From contig NZ_JBEWTB010000002.1 in the NCBI RefSeq assembly GCF_040549045.1, positions 4,638,501 to 4,702,500 on the forward strand: a stretch of 64,000 nucleotides of DNA, read 5' to 3'. The notes under the pieces are model-generated. The model saw only the letters and a list, made by a program, of their open reading frames with translations, did no database searches and was not told the origin of the DNA. Below, piece by piece: positions 1 to 7,658 of this stretch. How positions within the stretch are numbered: the stretch's first letter is position 1; the number at the start of each line of letters is the position of its first letter. The DNA comes from Endozoicomonas sp. NE40. GTDB taxonomy: Bacteria > Pseudomonadota > Gammaproteobacteria > Pseudomonadales > Endozoicomonadaceae. A program made the translations under genes and the position numbers.

Positions 1-727
1 CAGCCGTACTGATGGTATTGCGGATATTTCCATGCTGGAACACGCTATCCGTGACGACCTGAACCAGAATGCCCCTCGTGGCATGGCAGTGCTGAATCCA
101 TTGAAAGTGGTCATTACCAACCTGCCGGAAGGCGAGGTTCAGGAAATGACTGCACCCATGCATCCGAATAAGGAGATGGGTGAGCGTACCCTGCCGTTCA
201 CCCGTGAGCTGTATATTGACCGCGCTGACTTTACCGAAGACACCACCCTGTCCCGCAAGAAGTTCAAGCGTCTGGTAAAGGGTGAGTATGTGCGTCTGCG
301 CAGTGCTTACGTGATAAAAAACGATGACGTGATCAAGGATGAGAACGGTGAGATTGTTGAAATTCACTGTTCTTATGTGCCGGGTACCGTGGGTGAAAAT
401 CCGCCGGAAGGGGTGAAACCTCGCGGTGTGATCCAGTGGGTGTCCGCGAGCCACGGCAAGCAGGTTGAACTGCGACTGTACGATCGTCTGTTTAACCATC
501 AGGCACCGGACAAGGGCGAAGAAGATTTTATTACCCATCTCAACCCGAACTCTCTGGAAGTGAAGCAGGCATGGGTTGAGCCGGGTCTGGCCAATGCTGA
601 GCCGGAACAGGGTTTCCAGTTTGAACGTGAAGGTTATTTTGTGGCGGATCGTTACGATCATAGCCCGGAACATCCGGTGTTCAATCTGACGATTGGTCTG
701 AAAGATACCTGGGCCAGTAAGGCCTGA
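1..727 (+). CDS. glnS: Glutaminyl-tRNA synthetase, C-terminal part (5' truncated by window edge)
   Basis: The reading frame is open from the first bases of the window and ends at TGA 725-727, so only about 240 C-terminal residues are present. They correspond to the two beta-barrel anticodon-binding domains of class I GlnRS, which charges tRNA-Gln in the cytoplasm. Recognisable stretches are MAVLNPLKVVITNLP, the RELYIDRADF segment, and the PRGVIQWVSA and VELRLYDRLF blocks near the end. The HIGH and KMSKS motifs lie outside the window. cysS follows 84 bases downstream in the same direction, so the two synthetases may be cotranscribed. Family assignment is firm. Confidence 0.95.
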   Translation, partial: SRTDGIADISMLEHAIRDDLNQNAPRGMAVLNPLKVVITNLPEGEVQEMTAPMHPNKEMGERTLPFTRELYIDRADFTEDTTLSRKKFKRLVKGEYVRLRSAYVIKNDDVIKDENGEIVEIHCSYVPGTVGENPPEGVKPRGVIQWVSASHGKQVELRLYDRLFNHQAPDKGEEDFITHLNPNSLEVKQAWVEPGLANAEPEQGFQFEREGYFVADRYDHSPEHPVFNLTIGLKDTWASKA

Positions 728-743
728 GGATAGGATGCACAGC

Positions 744-779
744 AGCCTTCAGTTTGCTTTAGTAGAGTAGCTGAAGGCT
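744..779 (+). terminator. Hairpin between glnS and cysS
   Basis: AGCCTTCAG (744-752) pairs perfectly with CTGAAGGCT (771-779) across an 18-base loop. No U-tract follows, so this may be a processing or attenuation hairpin in the glnS-cysS transcript rather than a true terminator. Confidence 0.4.
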
Positions 780-811
780 AAGAAACTGCCTGAAAAAAGG
801 GCAACAGGACA

Positions 812-2200
812 TTGAAAGTGCTGCAGATTTATAACTCTCTGACTCGAAAGAAAGAGCCGTTTCAGCCTATCGACGAAAACCATGTGCGCATGTACGTGTG
901 TGGTATGACGGTATATGACTTCTGTCATATTGGTCATGCCCGTACTGTGACAGCTTTTGATGTGGTAGCGCGGTATCTGCGTGCGAAAGGTTATAACCTG
1001 ACCTATGTGCGCAATGTGACCGATATCGACGACAAGATTATCAAGCGCGCTATCGAGAGCAATGAAACCATTGATGTGCTGACCGATCGTATGATCGCTG
1101 CCATGCGGGAAGACTTCGCCCGTCTGGGCAACCTGCCGCCGGATCAGGAGCCTCGCGCAACTGAACATGTGCAGGGGATGATTGAGATGATCAGCGGTCT
1201 GATCGAAAAAGGTTTTGCCTACGCGCCGGGCAATGGCGATGTGTACTATCGAGTACGCAAGTTTGAAGGCTACGGTAAGCTTTCCGGCAAGGTGCTGGAA
1301 GAGCTGGAAGCCGGTGCGCGTATTGATGTCGAAGAGAGCAAGGAAGATCCGATGGACTTTGTACTCTGGAAAGGCGCTAAAGAAGGCGAGCCTTTCTGGG
1401 CATCTCCATGGGGCAATGGTCGTCCGGGCTGGCACATTGAGTGCTCGGTGATGGGCAAGTGCTGCCTGGGTGATACCTTCGATATTCACGGTGGTGGTTC
1501 TGACCTGAAGTTCCCGCATCATGAAAACGAAATTGCACAGTCTGAAGCGCACAATGACGCAACCTTTGTGAACACCTGGATGCATTCCGGTGCGATTCGC
1601 ATCGATAATGTGAAAATGTCCAAGAGTCTGGGTAACTTCTTTACCATCCGTGAGGTGCTGGAGCAGTTCCCGGATGAGGTGGTTCGCTACTTCCTGATCT
1701 CTTCACACTATCGCAGTCCGGTGAATTACTCTCAGGAAAGCCTGAAAGAAGCGGCTGTTCGTCTTGAGCGTCTTTACACGGCCCTGAAAGGTCTGGAGCT
1801 GAATGGTGTTGAAGCAGCGGCTGAGTCCGGGTTCGAACAGCGTTTCTTCGCAGCAATGGACGATGACTTTAATACTCCGGTAGCACTGGCGGTACTGTTT
1901 GATCTGGTACGTGAGCTGAACCGTGTTCGTGCAGAGGATGAGCAGCAGGCATTGCCTCTGGCAGCGTTGCTGGTGAAGCTGGGTGGTATTTTGGGTATTG
2001 TTCAGGGAGATGCTGAAGCCTTCCTGAAATCAGGCAGTGATCTGGATGAAGCCTGGATCGAAACGATGATTCAGAAGCGTGCTGACGCTAAGAAAGCCCG
2101 TGATTTTGCTGAGTGTGACCGTATTCGTGATGAGCTGGCAGCCCAGGGTATCAGTTTGCAGGATGGTCCCCAGGGAACGACCTGGCGTGTTGATCGCTGA
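812..2200 (+). CDS. cysS: Cysteinyl-tRNA synthetase
   Basis: A 462-residue class I synthetase that charges tRNA-Cys. The zinc-binding cysteine lies in VCGMTVYD near residue 28, the HIGH motif in CHIGHAR near residue 40, and further zinc-site residues in WHIECS and FPHHENE. KMSKS appears as KMSKSLGNF near residue 270. The start is TTG at 812: the frame has a stop at 791-793 and no ATG or GTG lies between, and AGGA sits just upstream. Length matches the E. coli enzyme (461 aa). It lies in line behind glnS and ends at a strong intrinsic terminator. Confidence 0.97.
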   Translation: MKVLQIYNSLTRKKEPFQPIDENHVRMYVCGMTVYDFCHIGHARTVTAFDVVARYLRAKGYNLTYVRNVTDIDDKIIKRAIESNETIDVLTDRMIAAMREDFARLGNLPPDQEPRATEHVQGMIEMISGLIEKGFAYAPGNGDVYYRVRKFEGYGKLSGKVLEELEAGARIDVEESKEDPMDFVLWKGAKEGEPFWASPWGNGRPGWHIECSVMGKCCLGDTFDIHGGGSDLKFPHHENEIAQSEAHNDATFVNTWMHSGAIRIDNVKMSKSLGNFFTIREVLEQFPDEVVRYFLISSHYRSPVNYSQESLKEAAVRLERLYTALKGLELNGVEAAAESGFEQRFFAAMDDDFNTPVALAVLFDLVRELNRVRAEDEQQALPLAALLVKLGGILGIVQGDAEAFLKSGSDLDEAWIETMIQKRADAKKARDFAECDRIRDELAAQGISLQDGPQGTTWRVDR

Positions 2201-2227
2201 TTAAGCACTTAGAGTTTTTATCCATTA

Positions 2228-2262
2228 AAACGCTTGTGGAGTTTTCGCAGGCGTTTTTTTTT
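2228..2262 (+). terminator. Intrinsic terminator of cysS
   Basis: AAACGCTTG (2228-2236) pairs with CAGGCGTTT (2248-2256) with one G-U wobble, and a run of nine T residues begins in the right arm. Confidence 0.9.
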
Positions 2263-2473
2263 GAGTGTTGCAAAGTGGTGCTTAAAGTTTGAAAGAATGT
2301 TGATGCGTGGTGGTATTTGTTGGTCTGGGTCAAGAATTTCCACTGTTATGTGTGTTAGGTTCGATGAACAGAACGTAGCACTGCTGACGGGGAGAGCCTG
2401 AAGAATAATAAACTGTTATTGCTGTTGCTTTATTGGGGTTCTGGCTATTACAGACTGAATTAAGGAGGAGCGT

Positions 2474-3064
2474 ATGAGTGGAGAGGTGCAGCTGCCGGTT
2501 CTTCTGTTCAATAAGACGGACTTTAATTCTACTATTTCTATTCACAATAAGCGCTGGCAGTGTATCGATATTACCCCTGTTACTCACATGCCTTCGGGAC
2601 TTCTGGTTGTCAGGATGACTTATTGCAATAACTTTAATTTCAAAATATATGCCTATAAGTCATACAGCCTGAATGGTAATGTCCGGCGCTATGAGGTCGG
2701 GGCGATTAACGGCCTTGCTGAGTACGAATTTTACCGCCTGACGTCACAGGTGGCGACACGCTGTCCGGTCAATTATGTAATGTCTTATCAGGCACTGCTG
2801 GAAGATGAAGGCATGAAAGATTTCCTTAAGTTGTCTGAGCAAACTGAGCATTACTATAAGCTCAGACATATTAATAAGGGGGTTACGATTTTTTTACCGA
2901 AAATCGCTATTGATACCGTCATGCGAACAGGAAAAACGGACGGAAAGGATATTTCGACACTTGGCGGGCTGGTGAGTAGCAAGCAGGGGTTGCATCAGCT
3001 GGATGCCATGCTTATGGAATATAATACTGCTTACGCGGAATGGAAGAACGGGCTTTCCATGTAA
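2474..3064 (+). CDS. Orphan protein of unknown function, 196 aa
   Basis: I recognise no family. The protein has no signal peptide and no convincing membrane segment. The N-terminal half is rich in aromatic and beta-prone residues; the C-terminal part looks helical. Translation is well supported: AAGGAGGAG sits six bases before ATG 2474. The gene stands alone between the cysS terminator and convergent folD, and its base composition is more AT-rich than that of cysS or folD, suggesting accessory origin. Its SD region is nearly identical to that of the unrelated orphan at 29252. Real coding status is likely; function unknown. Confidence 0.7.
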   Translation: MSGEVQLPVLLFNKTDFNSTISIHNKRWQCIDITPVTHMPSGLLVVRMTYCNNFNFKIYAYKSYSLNGNVRRYEVGAINGLAEYEFYRLTSQVATRCPVNYVMSYQALLEDEGMKDFLKLSEQTEHYYKLRHINKGVTIFLPKIAIDTVMRTGKTDGKDISTLGGLVSSKQGLHQLDAMLMEYNTAYAEWKNGLSM

Positions 3065-3136
3065 TTTACTGATGGCATAGCATAATTGCAGCGATACCTT
3101 TTTGGTAATCACTGCAATGTTTGTCAGGGCTGTCGG

Positions 3137-4000
3137 TCAGTCATGAAGATGTTCGGCAGCGTACAGCGTATTTTCCAGCAGTGTGGCGACGGTCATTGGT
3201 CCTACGCCACCGGGTACCGGTGTGATCCAGCCTGCTCGCTGGCTGGCGGTATCGAATTCTATATCGCCGACCAGTCGGCCATCATCCATACGGTTAATGC
3301 CGATATCGATCACGATGGCTCCCGGTTTAACCCATTCCCCCTTGATCAGGCCGGGCTTGCCAACACCCACCACAAGAATGTCTGCTTGTGAAACCACTTC
3401 TTCCAGGTTTTGGGTAAAGCGGTGGGCGGTGGTGGTGGTACAGCCAGCCAGCAGCAGTTCCATGGTCATCGGACGGCCAACAATATTGGAGGCGCCCACA
3501 ATCACTGCATTCTTGCCGCGAATAGGTTCGCCCGTGCTTTCCAGCAGGGTCATAACACCTTTTGGGGTACAGGGACGGAGAAGAGGGATGCGCTGTACCA
3601 GTCGGCCAATGTTATAAGGGTGGAAGCCGTCCACGTCTTTATCAGGACGGATGTGTTCAATAACCAGGTCGGTGTTGATGTGTTCAGGCAGGGGCAGTTG
3701 GACAAGGATGCCGTCAATGGCAGGGTCATCATTCAGGTTGTCGATCAGGCTGAGCAGCTTGCTCTCAGAAGTGGAGGCGGGCAGATCATGGGAAACGGAC
3801 AGGAATCCTACGTGCGCGCAGTCTTTCCGTTTCTTGCCAACATACACTTTAGAGGCGGGGTCGTCCCCTATCAGGATGACAGCCAGACCAGGGGCTCTGA
3901 GGCCTTGTCCGGTTCTGGCCCTGACTCGTTCAGCAATACTGTCGGTCAGGGATTTGGCAATGGCTTTACCATCAATAGTTATCGCGGTCATGTTCGTCAT
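3137..4000 (-). CDS. folD: Bifunctional methylenetetrahydrofolate dehydrogenase/methenyl-THF cyclohydrolase
   Basis: A 287-residue FolD, interconverting 5,10-methylene-, methenyl- and 10-formyl-tetrahydrofolate with NADP in the cytoplasm, which feeds purine and formyl-Met synthesis. Catalytic lysine lies in YVGKKRKDC, the substrate loop is VDGFHPYNIGRL, the dinucleotide-binding turn is GASNIVGRP, and the C-terminal signature is TPVPGGVGPMT. Two starts are possible (4000, or 3991 three codons later); neither has a strong SD. Transcription converges on the orphan gene at 2474-3064, with 72 bases between stops. Confidence 0.96.
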   Translation of the reverse strand: MTNMTAITIDGKAIAKSLTDSIAERVRARTGQGLRAPGLAVILIGDDPASKVYVGKKRKDCAHVGFLSVSHDLPASTSESKLLSLIDNLNDDPAIDGILVQLPLPEHINTDLVIEHIRPDKDVDGFHPYNIGRLVQRIPLLRPCTPKGVMTLLESTGEPIRGKNAVIVGASNIVGRPMTMELLLAGCTTTTAHRFTQNLEEVVSQADILVVGVGKPGLIKGEWVKPGAIVIDIGINRMDDGRLVGDIEFDTASQRAGWITPVPGGVGPMTVATLLENTLYAAEHLHD

Positions 4001-4244
4001 GTTTACCGGGTTTAGTCTTATCAGCAGACAAGTCCATTATCTTAACAGTGCCAGTCGGTGATAGGCATAGCTGTTCATAGAATAATTGTAGTTGTTTACA
4101 GTTAAACGACTGTGTTAGATTAGCGCCGTCTTTGCAGGTGATCCAGGCATATGGACAGACGTTTAATTTTCTACTGAATAAGATGTTCTTATTAATCAGA
4201 TAGTTAATAAATGTTCTGCAAGCAATGTCTGAGTAAAAAGGGCA

Positions 4245-4273
4245 TTGACGGCAAGAACTGATCTGGGTAACAT
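4245..4273 (+). promoter_or_regulatory. Stringent-type sigma70 promoter of the tRNA operon
   Basis: TTGACG (4245-4250), a 17-base spacer and TAACAT (4268-4273) are followed directly by the GC-rich discriminator GCGCCGC. That arrangement is typical of stable-RNA promoters repressed by ppGpp/DksA. The rest of the gap 4001-4371 between folD and the first tRNA shows nothing else I can name. Confidence 0.65.
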
Positions 4274-4371
4274 GCGCCGCATCACTGATCAGTGATGGCT
4301 TGTTGCTTAACACAGTTGGTTGTTGGTCGGTTGAAGATGCTCTTGTTAGTTTGATTGCTAATAGAGAATTT

Positions 4372-4448
4372 CGGGGTATAGCGCAGTCTGGTAGCGCGCC
4401 TGCTTTGGGAGCAGGATGTCGGGAGTTCGAATCTCTCTACCCCGACCA
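4372..4448 (+). tRNA. tRNA-Pro (anticodon TGG)
   Basis: Complete 77-base cloverleaf. Acceptor CGGGGTA pairs with TACCCCG; the anticodon loop TTTGGGA gives TGG; the T arm carries GTTCGAAT; CCA is encoded. First gene of a four-tRNA operon. Confidence 0.97.
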
Positions 4449-4536
4449 GATTTTTTGAGTGCTGAAGTTGAGCAGTTGATTAAATTCTCTGTTTCGGTAT
4501 TGTTGAAAAGCCTTTAAGTTAAAAGGTATGAGTTGT

Positions 4537-4613
4537 GCGCCCGTAGCTCAGTTGGATAGAGCATCCGCCTTCTAAGCGGATGGTCGCAGGTTCGAATCCT
4601 GCCGGGTGCGCCA
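4537..4613 (+). tRNA. tRNA-Arg (anticodon TCT)
   Basis: 77-base cloverleaf with acceptor GCGCCCG against CGGGTGC (one G-U pair), anticodon loop CTTCTAA (TCT), standard T loop GTTCGAATC, and encoded CCA. Confidence 0.97.
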
Positions 4614-4650
4614 TCTTCTCTTTGAGTTTGAGAATGATGGCAAGATTTGT

Positions 4651-4727
4651 GGTGGGCATAGCTCAGTTGGTAGAGCTCTGGATTGTGATTCCAGCGGTCG
4701 TGGGTTCGAGCCCCATTGTCCACCCCA
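4651..4727 (+). tRNA. tRNA-His (anticodon GTG)
   Basis: Anticodon loop TTGTGAT gives GTG. The extra G at -1 (4651) pairs with discriminator C, the histidine identity feature, and CCA is encoded. 77 bases counting G-1. Confidence 0.97.
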
Positions 4728-4825
4728 ATTTTTTTCACAGAAATAATCTGTGGTGACAATCAGATGTGTATGTCTATCAGTATGCATCTGTACAGAGTTA
4801 GATAGCAGCGCAGTAAGTGCTCTAT

Positions 4826-4910
4826 GCGGATGTGGTGGAATTGGTAGACACGCTGGTTTTAGGTACCAGTGCCGCAAGGCGTGAGAGTTCGAGTCTCTCC
4901 ATCCGCACCA
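4826..4910 (+). tRNA. tRNA-Leu (anticodon TAG)
   Basis: 85-base class II tRNA with a long variable arm. Acceptor GCGGATG pairs with CATCCGC, the anticodon loop TTTAGGT gives TAG, and CCA is encoded. Last gene of the Pro-Arg-His-Leu operon. Confidence 0.97.
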
Positions 4911-4921
4911 GTTGACTATAC

Positions 4922-4950
4922 GGGGATAAGCTTGCTTATCCCCTTTTTTT
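4922..4950 (+). terminator. Intrinsic terminator of the tRNA operon
   Basis: GGGGATAAG (4922-4930) pairs perfectly with CTTATCCCC (4935-4943) around a CTTG loop, followed by seven T residues. Confidence 0.95.
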
Positions 4951-5178
4951 GTATCGGAGAAATGCCCGGTTATCTGACGGGTGGCATGACTGCCGCTAGT
5001 CCGTTATTTCGCTATTGAAAGGCCTCAACAGGGAAATGGCGTGAGAGTGTTAAAAGATTGATTGATGCCGGTGATTGCGCTTCTTTTGTGCGTATCTGAT
5101 GCATCGGTTACGGTCTTTTGCTAGTCTATGCCGCTTTATCGCAAGTTCGGTAATCAGGTTCAGTATTGAGGAACACAA

Positions 5179-6537
5179 ATGCAAGTCTCCCTTGAAACGA
5201 CTTCCGGCCTGGAACGTCGCCTGTCCATCGTCATTCCAGCTGAGAAAGTAGACGGTGAAGTCGCCAAGCGTCTGAATGATATGTCCCGCCGTGTGCGTCT
5301 GGACGGTTTCCGTCCGGGTAAAGTACCTGCCAAGGTAATGAAGCGCCGTTACGGTCTGGGTGCTCGCCAGGAAGTTCTGGGTGAGCAGATGCAGCAGGCA
5401 TTTGTTGAAGCTGTGACTCAGGAAAAACTGAATCCGGCTGGCGCTCCTACTGTTGAGCCAAAGACTGATGAAGAAGGCAAGGATTTCGAATTCGTAGCAA
5501 CTTTTGAAGTTTATCCTGAAATTACTCTGGGTGATTTCGCATCCATCGAAGTTGAGCGTCCGGTTGCTGATGTTAAAGACGCTGACATCGACGAAATGGT
5601 TGAAACCCTGCGTAACCAGAGCAAGTCTTTTGAAGACGTTGAGCGCGCTGCTGAAACCGGTGACCAGATCGTATTCGACTACGTAGGCACCTTTGCTTCA
5701 GGAGAGCGAGGCGGTGAAGAGTTTGAAGGCGGTAAAGCTGAAAACTCTACTCTGGAACTGGGTTCCGGCCGCATGATTCCTGGCTTTGAAGACGGCCTGA
5801 CCGGTGTTTCTGCCGGTGAAGAAAAGACTCTGGAACTGACTTTCCCTGAAGAGTACCACTCTGAAGAGTTGAAAGGTCAGGCTGTTGAGTTCGCCTGCAA
5901 GGTACACAAAGTACAGGCTGCTGTTATGCCAGAACTGAACGACGAATTCTTCGCTCGTTTCGGCGTAACTGAAGGTGGTGAAGAAGCGTTCCGCACTGAA
6001 GTTCGCAAGAACATGGAACGTGAACTGCGTCAGGCTGTAAAAGGCAAGGTAAAGAACCAGGTAATGGACGGTCTGCTGTCTACTAACGAGATCGACGTAC
6101 CTTCTCCTCTGGTGGCTCAGGAAATCGACCGTATGCGCGAGCAGGCGGTTCAGCAGTTCGGTGGAGCCCAGGGTGGTTTCGATCCTAAGCAGCTGCCGGC
6201 TGAGCTGTTTGAAACAGACGCCAAGAAGCGTGTTGCTCTGGGTCTGATCGTTGGTGAAGTGGTTAAGCAGCGTGAAGTTAAGGTTGACGACGACCGCGTT
6301 CGCGCCATGATCGAAGAGATGGCTTCCGCTTACCAGGAGCCTCAGCAGGTTATCGACTGGTACTACAGCAACGAACAGCAGCTCTCTCAGGTTAAGTACG
6401 TAGTACTGGAAGAGCAGGTGGTTGACACCGTTCTGGAAAGCGCCAAGGTATCTGAAGCTGAAGTTAGCTACCAGGACGCTATCAAGCCAGCGGCTCCGGA
6501 AGCAGCTGAAGAGCAGGAAACTGCTGAAGAAGCCTGA
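5179..6537 (+). CDS. tig: Trigger factor, ribosome-associated chaperone/peptidyl-prolyl isomerase
   Basis: A 452-residue trigger factor that docks at the ribosomal exit tunnel and shields nascent chains. The ribosome-binding loop is GFRPGKVPAKV near residues 43-53. The FKBP-type PPIase domain spans about 150-245, with GDQIVFDYVG and SGRMIPGFEDGL, followed by the helical C-terminal chaperone domain and an acidic Glu/Ala tail. GAGGAA precedes ATG 5179. Codon usage is strongly biased, as expected for an abundant protein. Heads the classic tig-clpP-clpX-lon-hupB-ppiD chromosomal order. Confidence 0.98.
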   Translation: MQVSLETTSGLERRLSIVIPAEKVDGEVAKRLNDMSRRVRLDGFRPGKVPAKVMKRRYGLGARQEVLGEQMQQAFVEAVTQEKLNPAGAPTVEPKTDEEGKDFEFVATFEVYPEITLGDFASIEVERPVADVKDADIDEMVETLRNQSKSFEDVERAAETGDQIVFDYVGTFASGERGGEEFEGGKAENSTLELGSGRMIPGFEDGLTGVSAGEEKTLELTFPEEYHSEELKGQAVEFACKVHKVQAAVMPELNDEFFARFGVTEGGEEAFRTEVRKNMERELRQAVKGKVKNQVMDGLLSTNEIDVPSPLVAQEIDRMREQAVQQFGGAQGGFDPKQLPAELFETDAKKRVALGLIVGEVVKQREVKVDDDRVRAMIEEMASAYQEPQQVIDWYYSNEQQLSQVKYVVLEEQVVDTVLESAKVSEAEVSYQDAIKPAAPEAAEEQETAEEA

Positions 6538-6567
6538 TCAACGGGCTGAGATTTAGGTAACGCCCTG

Positions 6568-6603
6568 CGGTGGTCTGTAAAAAGCTTTTGAAACAGACCA
6601 CCG
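6568..6603 (+). terminator. Large hairpin downstream of tig
   Basis: CGGTGGTCTGT (6568-6578) is perfectly complementary to ACAGACCACCG (6593-6603), an 11-bp stem with a 14-base loop. There is no proper U-tract, so it may protect the tig 3' end or partly terminate before clpP. Confidence 0.5.
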
Positions 6604-6715
6604 GTTTGAGGCATCCTTAAATCAATACGCGCTGTCCGGAAAGCAAACATGGAGTTTTCAGTTCTGTTTTCTAAGGTTGTTGCGGTGATTGCCGTTTAAA
6701 CTAAGACAGCGTTAT

Positions 6716-6736
6716 GCGACCCGTATTACGGGTCGC
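6716..6736 (+). promoter_or_regulatory. clpP: Hairpin in the clpP leader
   Basis: GCGACCCG (6716-6723) and CGGGTCGC (6729-6736) form a perfect 8-bp stem with a five-base loop, 34 bases before the clpP start. Its role is unknown: an operator or an mRNA-stability hairpin are both possible. Confidence 0.4.
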
Positions 6737-6770
6737 TTCTCTTCGACTTGGCAAGGAGTTACGACAGGAT

Positions 6771-7406
6771 ATGTCCAGACTGATTGAACCATCCTCCATG
6801 GCCATTACCAATTCTGGCCTGGTACCGATCGTCGTTGAGCAGTCCGCCCGTGGCGAACGTTCATACGACATCTACTCACGTCTGCTCAAGGAACGGGTAA
6901 TCTTCCTGGTAGGTCAGGTTGAAGACCATATGGCAAACCTGATTGTTGCCCAGATGCTGTTCCTAGAGTCGGAAAATCCGGACAAGGATATTCATCTGTA
7001 TATCAACTCGCCGGGCGGTTCCGTAACTGCTGGTATGTCCATTTACGACACCATGCAGTTCATCAAGTGTGATGTCTCAACCATGTGTATTGGTCAGGCC
7101 TGCAGCATGGGTTCCCTGCTGCTGACAGCGGGTGCCAAAGGCAAGCGTTTTGCGCTGCCACACTCCCGGGTCATGATTCATCAGCCACTGGGTGGTTTCC
7201 AGGGACAGGCGTCCGATATCGCCATCCATGCCCAGGAAATGATGACAATTAAGTCCAGGCTGAACCAGGTGCTGTCCAGCCATACTGGCCAGCCTCTGGA
7301 AGTGATTGAGCGGGATACCGACCGCGATAACTTCATGAGTGGTGAAGAAGCGGTTGAGTACGGCCTGATCGATAAAGTTCTGACCAACCGGGCTGCGGCT
7401 GAGTAA
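6771..7406 (+). CDS. clpP: ATP-dependent Clp protease proteolytic subunit
   Basis: A 211-residue serine peptidase that forms the tetradecameric barrel degrading substrates unfolded by ClpX or ClpA. The catalytic triad is visible: Ser112 in GQACSMGS, His137 in RVMIHQPLGG and Asp186 in RDTDRDNF, one residue offset from E. coli. I place the start at ATG 6771 (MSRLIEPSS), with AAGGAG 12 bases upstream. The frame opens earlier at 6714, but those 19 codons cover the leader hairpin and resemble no ClpP N-terminus. A short propeptide is expected to be removed autocatalytically. Confidence 0.97.
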   Translation: MSRLIEPSSMAITNSGLVPIVVEQSARGERSYDIYSRLLKERVIFLVGQVEDHMANLIVAQMLFLESENPDKDIHLYINSPGGSVTAGMSIYDTMQFIKCDVSTMCIGQACSMGSLLLTAGAKGKRFALPHSRVMIHQPLGGFQGQASDIAIHAQEMMTIKSRLNQVLSSHTGQPLEVIERDTDRDNFMSGEEAVEYGLIDKVLTNRAAAE

Positions 7407-7454
7407 GTCGCGCTCTCACTGGTTGGCAGTTTGTCCAGGCAACATGAAATCAGG

Positions 7455-7487
7455 CAGGCGTGCTACCTCAGGTGGCATGCCTGTTTT
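7455..7487 (+). terminator. Terminator after clpP
   Basis: CAGGCGTGCTACC (7455-7467) pairs with GGTGGCATGCCTG (7471-7483) over 13 positions with two wobbles, then TTTT. Confidence 0.7.
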
Positions 7488-7549
7488 ACGTTTAGACAGT
7501 CATGAACCAATAGACCATTCGCCTGTTTCCGGGCGTTGGTGACCTAATG

Positions 7550-7569
7550 ACAGCTGGAAGCTGTTTTTT
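7550..7569 (+). terminator. Second terminator-like hairpin before clpX
   Basis: ACAGCT (7550-7555), loop GGA and AGCTGT (7559-7564) run into six T residues. With the preceding hairpin it suggests clpX is largely separated from clpP transcription. Confidence 0.55.
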
Positions 7570-7590
7570 ACAGACTTTTCCATGCGGGGA

Positions 7591-7619
7591 CTTGAAAAAG
7601 CACCATAATGCCTGCATCT
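7591..7619 (+). promoter_or_regulatory. clpX: Possible sigma32 (heat-shock) promoter of clpX
   Basis: CTTGAAA (7591-7597) is a perfect sigma32 -35 element. Fourteen bases later CTGCATCT (7612-7619) matches the -10 consensus CCCCATNT at six of eight positions. It lies 40 bases before the start codon, directly after two terminator-like hairpins. Confidence 0.4.
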
Positions 7620-7658
7620 TGTTCCTATTAGGTGCTGTTTCTACATCAGGGTAATCGA

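Noticed and set aside
749..1585. Long minus-strand open frame inside cysS
   Set aside because: It lies wholly opposite the well-conserved cysS gene and has no recognisable content; it is a codon-bias shadow.
4094..4122. Alternative promoter far upstream of the tRNA operon
   Set aside because: Only about half of the -35 positions match consensus, and the pair at 4245-4273 is much better and closer.
4514..4877. Minus-strand frames across the tRNA operon
   Set aside because: They contain GRIRTCDHPL-like and SNPRPLES-like peptides, the well-known antisense translations of tRNA genes, not real proteins.
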